This document shows positions 26,607-34,699 of a stretch of 64,000 nt of DNA, piece after piece. The notes under the pieces are model-generated. The model had not been told where the DNA came from. It saw only the letters and a list, made by a program, of their open reading frames with translations, and made no database searches. Within the stretch, counting starts at the first letter, position 1. The number at the start of each line of letters is the position of its first letter. The translations under genes were made by a program, and so were the position numbers. This DNA is from Anaeromicropila herbilytica. Lineage in GTDB: Bacteria; Bacillota; Clostridia; Lachnospirales; Lachnospiraceae. The DNA lies in NCBI RefSeq assembly GCF_016591975.1, contig NZ_AP024169.1:4388501-4452500 (forward strand), given 5' to 3'.

Positions 26607-26664
26607 AGAGTTTCCATAATTGAATGAGAAATCAACTACTCATTCTGTACGGAAACTCTTTTTA
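26607..26664 (+). terminator. Terminator after thioredoxin
   Basis: AGAGTTTCC and GGAAACTCT arms enclose an internal GAATGAG/CTCATTC stem and are followed by TTTTT. Confidence 0.85.
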
Positions 26665-26746
26665 TTTTCTATTTTTATTTATAATTCGAAGTTTAAAAGC
26701 CTTTCATAACATACACTCAGCAATCTAAAATAAGGCTATTCTCCTT

Positions 26747-27067
26747 GAATCATAATATGGTTTACCCGACAAATGACCAATGACCTGTTTAAAATCTAGC
26801 TTGGCAATTTGCACAAGACAGAAAAAGAGAATGCGCCTTTGAACATGTATTAGAAAATCTTGTTCTCAGTTCATTTGGTGTTATATGCTAGGACAGATCT
26901 GTCTGAGCGAAGTGAGTTATCTGTCCTAGCATATGTTTTACACAAAATGATCTGAGAACTAGAACTTCTTATACATATTCAATGAAGCATGAGCTTTTCT
27001 GTTTTGCGCAAATTGCCTAGACTCCCTCCCAAACAGGTCATTCATCCCTCAAGTCATATTATGATTC
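26747..27067. repeat. Long palindromic element A, copy A1
   Basis: This is a ~320-bp imperfect palindrome. Shared core with A2 (34282-34584): TTACCCGACAAAT, CCTGTTT, GGCAATTTGCACAA/TTGCGCAAATTGCC, ACAGAAAAA/TTTTTCTGT-like arms, AACTAGAACTTCTTATAC, and a centre with ATATGCTAGGACAGAT and its complement. The outer arms are GAATCATAATATG and its exact complement, and differ from those of A2. The right arm overlaps the last codons and stop of the Crp/Fnr gene. It carries no gene. Confidence 0.8.
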
Positions 27068-27739
27068 CAATAATTCTTTTAACTTCTTTTTGTCCTTTAT
27101 TTCAATTGTGCCTCTTGTCACTTCAACCATGTTCTCATTTGCAAAATATTTTAGCATCCTTGATACAACTTCTCTTGCACTTCCAAGATATTTTGCAATC
27201 ATTTCATGTGTCATTGTAATCTTATCACTACCTTGTTTTTTGGACTCATCCAGTAGAAAGATTGCAAGTCTCTGATCAAATCGTAAAAATAAAATCTGTT
27301 CCATTGCCCACATGACATCTGAAAAACGTTCTGCTGTTACTTTATAAGAAAAGTTTTCTACGTAAACATTTTTCTTCATTAATTGTTCAAAAACTGACAC
27401 TTTCATAACTAGTATTTCACAATCACTCTGTGCATCAATGCTTACGTCAAAAGTAATATCCTTCAATATACAAGAAGCTGAAAGAATACAACAATCACCA
27501 TTCGTAAGTCGATATAACGTTACTTCTTTTCCTTCCTCGGATAAGATATACGTGCGAAGTGTTCCTTTTTTTACAAGGAGCACCCCTACACATTCATTCA
27601 TGCCGTTATGTAAGATATCACCTTTCTCATATTTTACAGATACTGTAGTATTTAAAATTAAGTTTTTTTCTTCTTCTTTTAAGTTATCCCAAAAACTTAA
27701 TGTTTTATATAAAAATTCTTTATCTTGTTCACTTAGCAT
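27059..27739 (-). CDS. Crp/Fnr family transcriptional regulator
   Basis: The 226-residue regulator has an N-terminal cyclic-nucleotide-binding-like beta-roll (about 20-130: VKYEKGDILHNGMNECVGVLLVKKGTLRTYILSEEGKEVTLYRLTNGDCCILSASCIL) and a C-terminal HTH_Crp (about 150-226: ITMTHEMIAKYLGSAREVVSRMLKYFANENMVEVTRGTIEIKD). The beta-roll has Cys pairs (CCILSASCI, DCEILV) but no Fnr-type four-Cys cluster at the N terminus, so iron-sulfur sensing is not evident. The sequence resembles the YeiL/ArcR-like anaerobe regulators. The leader holds hairpin element C3 just before GGAGG. The 3' end lies in palindrome A1, which could act as its terminator. Confidence 0.93.
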   Translation of the reverse strand: MLSEQDKEFLYKTLSFWDNLKEEEKNLILNTTVSVKYEKGDILHNGMNECVGVLLVKKGTLRTYILSEEGKEVTLYRLTNGDCCILSASCILKDITFDVSIDAQSDCEILVMKVSVFEQLMKKNVYVENFSYKVTAERFSDVMWAMEQILFLRFDQRLAIFLLDESKKQGSDKITMTHEMIAKYLGSAREVVSRMLKYFANENMVEVTRGTIEIKDKKKLKELLES

Positions 27740-27750
27740 ATTGCCTCCTA

Positions 27751-27771
27751 TCTATCGCCTATGGCGACGCT
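27751..27771 (-). repeat. SD-proximal hairpin, copy C3 (upstream of the Crp/Fnr gene)
   Basis: In gene orientation GCGTCGCC-ATA-GGCGAT is followed by AGATAGGAGG and ATG. The stem is the same as in C1 and C2, and the base change at its foot is a G-U wobble, so pairing is kept. Confidence 0.55.
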
Positions 27772-27854
27772 CAAATAATCCCTATATGCATTTTATTTCT
27801 ATTTTCTTTATTCTACCTTAATTCTACGTAATTGAAAAGGTGATTCTCCTTTGT

Positions 27855-27900
27855 AAAAAAGATAGAGCAAGGTAGCTTTGGTCCTCGCTCTATCTTTTTT
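27855..27900 (-). terminator. Terminator after the phosphoesterase operon
   Basis: AAAAAAGATAGAGC and its exact complement enclose an 18-nt loop. The T-runs work in both directions. Confidence 0.85.
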
Positions 27901-27914
27901 GAATTCTCTTTTTA

Positions 27915-28238
27915 TTAAGAAGCACTTACTTTTTTTAAAAATGTATTTTTAGGAAGACTTTCTATGTCATCTTTGAAGCACTTTACTATATTTTCAACAC
28001 TCATTGATACACTCATTGAGATTTTGTTTTTAATACGTTCTTTACACATTGCTTCATTAAGAATCTCACATAATATTACAACTGCTTCTTCGTCTTTTTT
28101 GCTTCTTTCTAGTTTTGAAAGCTGTGAATTAATGCGTATTTTATTAACTAATACTTCTTCATTTTTTCTCATGTTTCTAATTTCATTCACTTCAATACGT
28201 TCCACTTCGCTAACTCCTTGATTCTTTCGCTTACTCAT
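27915..28238 (-). CDS. Small charged helical protein, 107 residues, partner of the phosphoesterase
   Basis: Unrecognised. It is almost entirely helical by composition (VERIEVNEIRNMRKNEEVLVNKIRINSQLSKLERSKKDEEAVVILCEILNEAMCKERIK), with heptad-like spacing of Leu/Ile/Val, followed by a conserved-looking end MSVENIVKCFKDDIESLPKNTFLKK. There is no signal peptide or membrane segment. GGGAGGATAAGAT-ATG is a strong start 24 bp after the phosphoesterase gene. The close operon suggests a physical partner or inhibitor, but this is inference only. Confidence 0.7.
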   Translation of the reverse strand: MSKRKNQGVSEVERIEVNEIRNMRKNEEVLVNKIRINSQLSKLERSKKDEEAVVILCEILNEAMCKERIKNKISMSVSMSVENIVKCFKDDIESLPKNTFLKKVSAS

Positions 28239-28261
28239 ATCTTATCCTCCCACATTATATT

Positions 28262-30157
28262 TTATGCATTGTCCCCTAAGTTGCTCACGAATTCACCGAT
28301 ATCTATCGGAAAATATTTTAGATAATCATCGATAATTTCGCCTATGATAACGTGGATATCTAAATAATCTAAGATATACAGTATTTCATTACTTTGTGTA
28401 CAATTACAAGCGATACCGAATGTCAGATAGGGGCGCTCCGTTCGAATACGTTGACTCCTATTTGTCTTTCTATAATTATTCTTTTCAAAGTCGGGAACAA
28501 CTGTGATAAAATTACTCCATTTTCCTTCTGCTGTATTAAAATTATTATTTATAATATTATTCACTAACGGTCGATTAATGTAATATGCTTTTTCAACTGC
28601 CCCTTCCCATTGAAGTGGCAACAGATCATCTTCTATTCCAGTAATTACTGTACTCTCCTTCTTCTTCACTAGCCGATAGGAACACAGCTTATAATAGCAA
28701 TCATTTTCTTTATTGTAATATCTGAAATGAGATCTTACTGTTTCATTGCATTCTAAGATTTCTCCCCAGACCTCTTCACTAAAGTATTGACATATTTGTC
28801 TTAAATAACTATCAAAATTACTATAGATTAGTTCTTCCTGTGCTAGAAATATCTCTTTTAATTCTTCACTTATTTCTTGTTCTAGATTATAATCAAAAAA
28901 ATAATCATCCAAAAACTCTAGTTTCTTTTTATTCTCTTCGGTAACATCGGCTAATACAGAATTAATAAAGTCATGTTTGTGTTGCCCACAGATATGGGAC
29001 ATAACATTGCGAAAATAACCAATTCTTCGCATTACTAATTTAATTTTCTCTATTAATATTTGATTTAAAAAAAATGATTTTTGATAATCACTATTTTCCG
29101 TACTAAGTTTGAGATAGGTTTGATTCTTATTTGCTTTGATTGGATATACTAATTTACTTATCTTCTCATTATCATCATGGACGTATGCAGAAAAATCATA
29201 GCCAAAGTTCTCTTCATCATTTGAACTCCTCATAAATATATCAATAGAATTTAACTCAATATTAAAATTATAGATAGAATATCTATGATTCTCAGGATGT
29301 ACTTCTCTTAGATTATCAGGCCAACCAATTCCAGTTACTAAGGTTGTTAGAGAGTGTTTATGATTATACCAATTACTTGTATCTCTCTGATGTGTATGAC
29401 CGCAGATAAAGATATCTACATTCAAACTATTATTTGCTATTAAGTACGCCTTTGCCATATCCTCTTCTTTTGCTGCTAGCCATTCTAAAGGATGATGTGC
29501 TAATGCAATTGTTAAATCTATATTTTCACCTTTTGAAATATATTCATTCTTTTTTCTAATATATTCCGCTTCCAGCTTTGCCAACTGAAATTCGCCAACT
29601 CTTAGATGTCGATTGTCATTGTCTCCAATTGCACACCAGGCAGTATTTAATAGAATAAAACATATATTTTTATTTGCGACGCGATCTACTTCTATTCCAT
29701 AAGTAACTTTATTTACTTCTTTATCTTTATAAAAAATCTCATAAATCTCGGCTAACATCTCATTGTATTTTTGAAAAGCGATTAAATGATATCCCCAATT
29801 CTCTTTATAATACGCTTCATCTAATATCTTATCACTTTGTAAACATTCCTTTACCAAAATCGAATCACACATTTTCCGAGTCTTATCATGATTTCCAGGC
29901 ACAATATGAATACTAATAAATTTTTTCCCAATTACTTTTTTTAACTCTTTAAAAAAAGTAATTACATTCCTGATATTTTTATATTGCCCCCTATCTATAA
30001 TGTCCCCCGTAACAACTACAATGATATTTCGAAACGATTGAATCTGATCTCTTATATCATTTAATAGCTGTGTTAAAAGATTGGAATTCGTTCCGGTATC
30101 TGTATTAATGTGTAAATCTGATAAATGCAACACTATAACTTCTTCCAAATCATTCAT
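28262..30157 (-). CDS. Calcineurin-like metallophosphoesterase with large C-terminal sensor-like region
   Basis: In this 631-residue protein, residues 1-290 form a metallophosphoesterase with all metal motifs in order: LHLSDLHIN (DxH), VTGDIIDRG (GDxxDRG), VPGNHD (GNHD), LAHHP and ICGHTHQ (GHxH). Substrates of the family range from cyclic nucleotides to nucleic acid ends. Residues ~290-350 form a beta extension, and ~350-450 are helical. Residues ~450-610 read like a GAF-type sensor (YYKLCSYRLVKKKESTVITGI...EKAYYINRPLVNN...WSNFITVVPDFEK...RPYLTFGIACNC...YLDIHVIIGEIIDDYLKYF). A nuclease, cyclic-nucleotide hydrolase or stress switch are all possible; no defence gene is adjacent. The start has GGGAG directly against ATG, a poor spacing. 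The gene is followed by the 107-residue partner. Confidence 0.85.
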   Translation of the reverse strand: MNDLEEVIVLHLSDLHINTDTGTNSNLLTQLLNDIRDQIQSFRNIIVVVTGDIIDRGQYKNIRNVITFFKELKKVIGKKFISIHIVPGNHDKTRKMCDSILVKECLQSDKILDEAYYKENWGYHLIAFQKYNEMLAEIYEIFYKDKEVNKVTYGIEVDRVANKNICFILLNTAWCAIGDNDNRHLRVGEFQLAKLEAEYIRKKNEYISKGENIDLTIALAHHPLEWLAAKEEDMAKAYLIANNSLNVDIFICGHTHQRDTSNWYNHKHSLTTLVTGIGWPDNLREVHPENHRYSIYNFNIELNSIDIFMRSSNDEENFGYDFSAYVHDDNEKISKLVYPIKANKNQTYLKLSTENSDYQKSFFLNQILIEKIKLVMRRIGYFRNVMSHICGQHKHDFINSVLADVTEENKKKLEFLDDYFFDYNLEQEISEELKEIFLAQEELIYSNFDSYLRQICQYFSEEVWGEILECNETVRSHFRYYNKENDCYYKLCSYRLVKKKESTVITGIEDDLLPLQWEGAVEKAYYINRPLVNNIINNNFNTAEGKWSNFITVVPDFEKNNYRKTNRSQRIRTERPYLTFGIACNCTQSNEILYILDYLDIHVIIGEIIDDYLKYFPIDIGEFVSNLGDNA

Positions 30158-30361
30158 CTCCCATCATGACTTCATTATAACGCGTAATTACATATTTTGT
30201 AAATTTACATTTTTAAAACAAGTTGTCAAAATCCTTCATATTTATTATATATTTGAGTGAATATAATCATATTTTCAACTCCTCATGTTGACTCGACAGT
30301 TGTATCATTGAACTTCTATAAACTTCTATATTCATATTGTTTGAATTTTGTTTGAGAAATC

Positions 30362-30404
30362 AAAAAAGGCAAAGGAAAGTATTAATACTATCCTCCACCT
30401 TTTT
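30362..30404 (-). terminator. Terminator after the lipoprotein gene
   Basis: AAAAAGGTGGAGGATAGT-type arms (two mismatches) lie around ATTA and are followed by TTTTTT on the minus strand. Confidence 0.7.
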
Positions 30405-30435
30405 GTTAGAAATAATGGTTATATATAATATATTA

Positions 30436-31536
30436 TTATTGAACGCCTAAAGTTGACATAAGGCTAGTCATAAATGCTGTTAATGATGTACTTTCCTTAG
30501 GTACAGTTACTTCGCCTTTATTTCCTTCATCTACAGATCCTTTAAATGACATTCCAACATTTTCCTTAGTTTCTGTATTCTTTAAGTTAAAATCATAATC
30601 AACTTTGGATTTTCTGCTTCCTTCTTTACCATCTAAAGAGAAATTCATTTTATATCCAAGTTCACCTTTTGCATCTTTATCAAAATCTTTTAAGAAATCA
30701 TCAATTCCTTTTGTAGTGCTTGATACGAACTTATCTTGATTATCTTCTAATTCTGTTACAAGTGATGGTTCAACATTTTTTAATTTTTTAATTTCTGTAA
30801 CAGCTTCTTTATATAAAGTATCACCATCAGACTCTAATACTTTCTTTAAACTCTTTAAGAATGACTCTAAATTATTATTGTCTACATTAATTGTGTAAGT
30901 GCCATCCTTTTCAGATACCATTTCTGGTTTTACATTTTTAGAAGTTTTCTCTAATATTGTAATCACTTTATTGGAAAGAATCTGAACAGCTTTTGTATTA
31001 TCTCCAGATACTTGTAAATCAGGTGTTTCTACTGATGTACCTGACAGTTGTGTTAAGAATTTCATATCATCTTGTGTAATTTTTAAATAATCATTGTCTG
31101 CTTTTAATATTTCAGCATATGGTGAAATAGATGCATCATTTAGACCTTTTATAAATTCACGAATTGTTTTAAGATTAACATAATAAGCTTCTCCATCATA
31201 AATTACATCTGTAATAGCTTCATATTTGTCACTATCAGGTAATTTATATTTAAAACTCATACTAGCTTTTGTTAACTCACCTTTTGATGATTGAGTTACA
31301 CCATCTACTTTAATATGTAGATCTTTTAATGCATCTGCTACTCCTGCTGGAACTTCGCTAGTTTGTTCAGTAGTATCCACTTTTAAAGCTATATCAAAGC
31401 TAAATGTACCACTAGTAACCTTTTGCATTTCTCTTAATGTATCCCAACAACTTAAATCAGCTTTTTTGCTACAAGCAGTTATTAAGCCAACAACCATTGT
31501 AAATACTAAAAGTAATGCCAATAATTTTTTCTTCAT
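30436..31536 (-). CDS. Exported lipoprotein of unknown function
   Basis: The 366-residue protein has a signal peptide and lipobox (MKKKLLALLLVFTMVVGLITACSKK, Cys at about 22). The mature part is Lys/Asp/Thr-rich with repeating beta-strand patterns: MQKVTSGTFSFDIALKVDTTEQTSE..., KASMSFKYKLPDSDKYEAITDVIYDGEAYYVNLKTIREFIKGL..., KGELGYKMNFSLDGKEGSRKSKVDYDFNLKNTET. This fits a LolA/LppX-like half-barrel, as in DUF6612/YcdB-like clostridial lipoproteins, but I cannot assign a family. It is monocistronic; the 5' leader holds an AT-rich hairpin (ATATCTA...TAGATAT) at about 31562-31591. Confidence 0.85.
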   Translation of the reverse strand: MKKKLLALLLVFTMVVGLITACSKKADLSCWDTLREMQKVTSGTFSFDIALKVDTTEQTSEVPAGVADALKDLHIKVDGVTQSSKGELTKASMSFKYKLPDSDKYEAITDVIYDGEAYYVNLKTIREFIKGLNDASISPYAEILKADNDYLKITQDDMKFLTQLSGTSVETPDLQVSGDNTKAVQILSNKVITILEKTSKNVKPEMVSEKDGTYTINVDNNNLESFLKSLKKVLESDGDTLYKEAVTEIKKLKNVEPSLVTELEDNQDKFVSSTTKGIDDFLKDFDKDAKGELGYKMNFSLDGKEGSRKSKVDYDFNLKNTETKENVGMSFKGSVDEGNKGEVTVPKESTSLTAFMTSLMSTLGVQ

Positions 31537-31787
31537 AATTTCTCTCCCTTTTAATAAATCTTATATCTATCAAACAATATTTTGTTAGATATTAAATGAA
31601 TATGTAACCTATATAACCAATGTTTATTTCTAATTAAATAGAAATAACTACCATCTAGGTAATACCTTATTAGACAGCAATTAAATTGAGTGTACCATAT
31701 TTTTTTACAGATTTCTAGCATTTTTCTATTTAATAAGACCTTATTACTACATCAATAATTTCCAAATATTCAAATAACATCAATTTC

Positions 31788-31841
31788 AAAAGCTACTTAT
31801 GGTTTATATCTACCTCTAAGTATTCAACCAGAAGTAGCTTT
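31788..31841 (-). terminator. Terminator after the 44-residue gene
   Basis: AAGCTACTT and AAGTAGCTTTT arms on the minus strand lie 28 bp past the stop. The rest of the gap from the lipoprotein gene (31537-31868) shows no gene. Confidence 0.65.
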
Positions 31842-31868
31842 ATAGAATAGTATAATCACCTATATTTT

Positions 31869-32003
31869 TCAAACATCATTATTAGGTATCGATTGTCTCT
31901 TTGCATTTTTATTTTTATTTTGATTTTCCTTTGTAATAGGTGTCTGCCCATTGGCTTTTTCCATTCTAGCTCTTTTATTATCTGGTTGACTATCTTTTGG
32001 CAT
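31869..32003 (-). CDS. Small hydrophilic protein (44 residues), candidate spore protein
   Basis: The 44-codon gene starts ATGCCAAAAGATAGT behind a very strong AAAGGAGGTAAT site. The product (MPKDSQPDNKRARMEKANG...) is rich in Lys, Asn, Gln, Pro and Arg, with no Trp, Tyr, Phe or Cys, and is probably disordered. It resembles the minor small acid-soluble spore proteins of bacilli in size and composition but not in recognisable sequence. GGTATT-N17-CATAATA upstream (32036-32065) fits a forespore sigma-G/sigma-F promoter, and it has its own terminator. It is one of three such genes within 4 kb (also 34700-35203 and 35465-35611). Confidence 0.75.
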   Translation of the reverse strand: MPKDSQPDNKRARMEKANGQTPITKENQNKNKNAKRQSIPNNDV

Positions 32004-32328
32004 TATAATTACCTCCTTTGAATTTTACCATTACTTATTATGTGCAATTGATTTTTTGAAATACCACGTAAATTCTAGCATTTTATAATATTTATCAATG
32101 TTAGGTTGTCATTTTCTCTAATACATTTGTATATTCATATACAAATATTAAAATAGCATGATATAATACATACAACTTATATTATTAAAAATAATTAATT
32201 ATAATATATGTTTAAAACTTGTTCAGTGTGTTTATAACATAATAGGTACAAAGTTATAATTTAAAAGTTCAATTTTATTTTAAAATACAACTAAGTAAAA
32301 GTTACTAAAGAAAGGAGTACACAATATT
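32004..32328. other. Divergent intergenic region between the small spore-like gene and exoA
   Basis: It contains the forespore-like promoter at 32036-32065 (minus). The remainder is AT-rich. The exoA side has GAAAGGAG before ATG; TTGTTC...TAATAG around 32220-32245 is a weak promoter candidate only. Confidence 0.5.
32036..32065 (-). promoter_or_regulatory. Forespore-type (sigma-G-like) promoter of the 44-residue gene
   Basis: GGTATT, 17 nt, CATAATA on the minus strand, ending 33 bp before the ATG. The match to GNATA-N17/18-CATNNTA is good but not perfect in the -35. Confidence 0.5.
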
Positions 32329-33081
32329 ATGAAATTAATATCATGGAATGTGAATGGAATAAGAGCTTGTATAGGTAAAGGCTTTATGGATTTTTTTAAT
32401 GAAATAGATGCGGATATTTTTTGTATCCAAGAATCGAAAATTCAAGAGGGGCAAATCGAACTTGATTTAAAAGGATATTATCAGTATTGGAATTATGCAA
32501 TAAAAAAAGGTTATTCCGGTACGGCTATCTTTACCAAAAAAGAACCTTTGTCGGTATCTTATGGATTAGGGATTGAAGAACATGATACTGAAGGTAGAGT
32601 AATTACACTAGAATATGAAGATTTCTATATGGTCACTGTATATACTCCTAATTCACAACGAGAATTAACTAGGCTACAATATCGTATGACATGGGAAGAT
32701 GATTTTCGTAATTATTTAAAAACACTAGAAAAGAAAAAACCAGTTATTATTTGTGGGGATCTTAATGTAGCACATAAAGAAATTGATTTGAAAAATCCAA
32801 AGACAAATCGCAAAAATGCTGGCTTTACAGATGAAGAAAGAGGAAAATTCACAGAATTGGTTGAATCTGGATTCATTGATACTTTTCGTTATTTCTATCC
32901 AGACCAAGTAGATTCCTACTCTTGGTGGTCATATATGTTTAAAGCTAGAGAGAAAAATGCTGGATGGCGTATTGATTACTTTTGTGTTTCAAAAGAATTA
33001 GAATCCAGATTAGTAGATGCAAAGATTCATACCGGAATCTTCGGATCAGATCATTGCCCTGTTGAACTTGAAATTAAATAA
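32329..33081 (+). CDS. exoA: Exodeoxyribonuclease III / AP endonuclease
   Basis: The 250-residue member of the ExoIII/APE1 family cleaves abasic sites in base excision repair. Visible motifs are MKLISWNVNGIRA, the metal-binding Glu in FCIQESKIQEGQ, VTVYTPNSQ, CGDLNVAHKEIDLKNPKTNRKNAGFT (catalytic Asp and Asn), WRIDYFCVS and the C-terminal SDHCPVELEI. The length is normal for the ExoA branch. GAAAGGAGTACAC precedes the ATG. It sits among three spore-type small genes; in Bacillus the spore relies on AP endonucleases, so the setting is suggestive, but no forespore promoter was found for exoA itself. Confidence 0.97.
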   Translation: MKLISWNVNGIRACIGKGFMDFFNEIDADIFCIQESKIQEGQIELDLKGYYQYWNYAIKKGYSGTAIFTKKEPLSVSYGLGIEEHDTEGRVITLEYEDFYMVTVYTPNSQRELTRLQYRMTWEDDFRNYLKTLEKKKPVIICGDLNVAHKEIDLKNPKTNRKNAGFTDEERGKFTELVESGFIDTFRYFYPDQVDSYSWWSYMFKAREKNAGWRIDYFCVSKELESRLVDAKIHTGIFGSDHCPVELEIK

Positions 33082-33146
33082 TAAGAATTAAAGGCTTTCG
33101 AACTATGAATCTTTAAATCAACTCAACAGTTCTAAAAATTATATTA

Positions 33147-33196
33147 TACTTGATAAATTCAGTCGCACATAATGTAACCACTGAATTTATCAAGTA
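33147..33196. terminator. Bidirectional hairpin between exoA and the ABC ATPase gene
   Basis: This is a perfect 17-bp inverted repeat (TACTTGATAAATTCAGT) with a 16-nt loop between convergent genes. Its right arm and the following bases recur at about 37935-37985. Confidence 0.7.
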
Positions 33197-33234
33197 TTCA
33201 TTACATTTTTTATAACCAAGTTTAAGTTATTTCA

Positions 33235-34131
33235 CTATTCAGATAAGAAGATTTGATTATATACATCTTCTAAATCTTCTTTCTCTTTTTCCATGTCTAA
33301 CACTATTATCTCTTCTTTGCAAAGTTGGTTTAGCACGAGACCAATCTTTTCTTCTTCAACACGAATCTTTATTGAGTTATTTTCGTTTGTATTAATCTCT
33401 AATATCCAATCTAGCTCTTCAAATAATTTAACAGCTTTTTCTTTATGATTTACAAGCAATGAATAGGATATTCCTTCTTTCCTTACTTGCTCTTTTTCAC
33501 TGATTATCCTTCCCTCTTTTATGTAAATAACACGATTAGCTAACTTCTCAACTTCGCCTAACATATGAGATGAAAACAAAATAGAAACTTGCTCCTTCTT
33601 TGCCATTCGTTCAATTAGCTGACGAAGCTCAAATGTACCCGTTGGATCCAAACCGTTGGTAGGTTCGTCAAGAATAAGGAACTTAGGCTTTGTAAGAATA
33701 CACATTCCAAGTGCTAATCTTTGTTTCATTCCCAAAGAATATTTTTTAACTTTACGATCTAATCTATCCTTTAATCCAGTTATTTCAATGACTTCATCTA
33801 ATCTTTCTTTTGATACACCACGAATTTTTTGAATAAATTTCAGATTATCTCTGCCACTTAGATTCTGATAAAGTCCTGGATTCTCTACAATACCAGCAAG
33901 GTTTGACAATGCCTTTTCTCTTTCTTTAAACAAATTATATCCTGCAATCTCAATTTCTCCCTGATCTGGCCAAATAAGATTCGATATCATTTTTAACGTT
34001 GTTGTCTTTCCAGTTCCATTTGGCCCTACGAATCCAACTATTTCTCCCTCGCCCACATGAAAAGAAATATCATTAATTATTTTAGTTTTTCCAAAACTTT
34101 TAGATAAATTTCTTACTTCTAATACATTCAT
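33235..34131 (-). CDS. ABC transporter ATP-binding protein, BcrA/drug-export type
   Basis: The 298-residue ATPase has Walker A GFVGPNGTGKTTTLKM, Q-loop IVENPGLYQNLSGRDNL, signature YSLGMKQRLALGMCIL, Walker B FLILDEPTNGLDP and H-loop SSHMLGEVEKL, followed by a ~75-residue C-terminal domain. This is the pattern of BcrA/NatA-like exporters. No permease gene is adjacent on either side, so the partner must be elsewhere or lost. The start has GGAGGATAA. Upstream is palindrome A2, downstream the perfect hairpin shared with exoA. Confidence 0.92.
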   Translation of the reverse strand: MNVLEVRNLSKSFGKTKIINDISFHVGEGEIVGFVGPNGTGKTTTLKMISNLIWPDQGEIEIAGYNLFKEREKALSNLAGIVENPGLYQNLSGRDNLKFIQKIRGVSKERLDEVIEITGLKDRLDRKVKKYSLGMKQRLALGMCILTKPKFLILDEPTNGLDPTGTFELRQLIERMAKKEQVSILFSSHMLGEVEKLANRVIYIKEGRIISEKEQVRKEGISYSLLVNHKEKAVKLFEELDWILEINTNENNSIKIRVEEEKIGLVLNQLCKEEIIVLDMEKEKEDLEDVYNQIFLSE

Positions 34132-34281
34132 TTATCCTCCTCCTTATTCTTTGATTATTCATATAATTTTACTTATTTGATTTCATTTTCTAGTTCTTTT
34201 TTTTTACTTTATTTCTTGTACATATTATGGAATATTCTGTATATCGTGTCAAGCTATCTTTTTATCTGCTATATAAATATC

Positions 34282-34584
34282 ATTGATGAGTTACCCGACA
34301 AATTACCTGTTTCAAAATCTAGCCTGGCAATTTACACAAAACAGAAAAAGCGATTGCGCCTTTGAATAGGTATTAGAAGATTTTGTTCTCGGATTATTTC
34401 GTGTTATATGCTAGGACAGATCTGTCTGAGCAAGGCGAGTTATCTGTCCTAGCATATGTTTTACATGAAATGATCTGAGAACTAGATCTTCTTATACATA
34501 TTCAATGAAGCATGAGTTTTTCTGTTTTGTGCAAATTGCCTAGACAACCTCCCAAACAGGTTATTTGTCGGGCAACTCATCAAT
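34282..34584. repeat. Long palindromic element A, copy A2
   Basis: This ~303-bp palindrome has arms ~140 nt long, which match at roughly four positions in five by eye. The ends are ATTGATGAGTTRCCCGACAAAT and the complement, the inner parts GGCAATTT(A/G)CACAAAACAG, TTCTCRGAT and ATGCTAGGACAGAT. The core is shared with A1 (26747-27067), but the outermost 9-10 bases are different and again self-complementary. It lies between the ABC ATPase gene and the octad-repeat gene. An open frame at 34177-34365 runs into it and is not considered a gene. Confidence 0.8.
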
Positions 34585-34617
34585 ATAACTTGCCATTTTT
34601 TTGTAATTTATAAATTT

Positions 34618-34648
34618 TGAATAATATTTTTTTCAACTTCCTATACTA
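34618..34648 (+). promoter_or_regulatory. Forespore-type (sigma-G-like) promoter of the octad-repeat gene
   Basis: TGAATA, 18 nt, TATACTA, 52 bp before the ATG. Only the first base of the -10 differs from CATACTA. Confidence 0.6.
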
Positions 34649-34699
34649 GTAAAGTCATAAAGACAAAAACACGTTGTCAACATGAAAGGAGAATTAACA

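Noticed and set aside
32004..32328. Forespore promoter for exoA
   Set aside because: CATAATA occurs upstream, but no GNATA-like -35 at 17-18 nt could be found, so I do not claim it.
34177..34365. 62-codon plus-strand frame starting with a hydrophobic segment
   Set aside because: It runs into palindrome A2, has no ribosome binding site, and its counterpart at A1 is not open in the same way.
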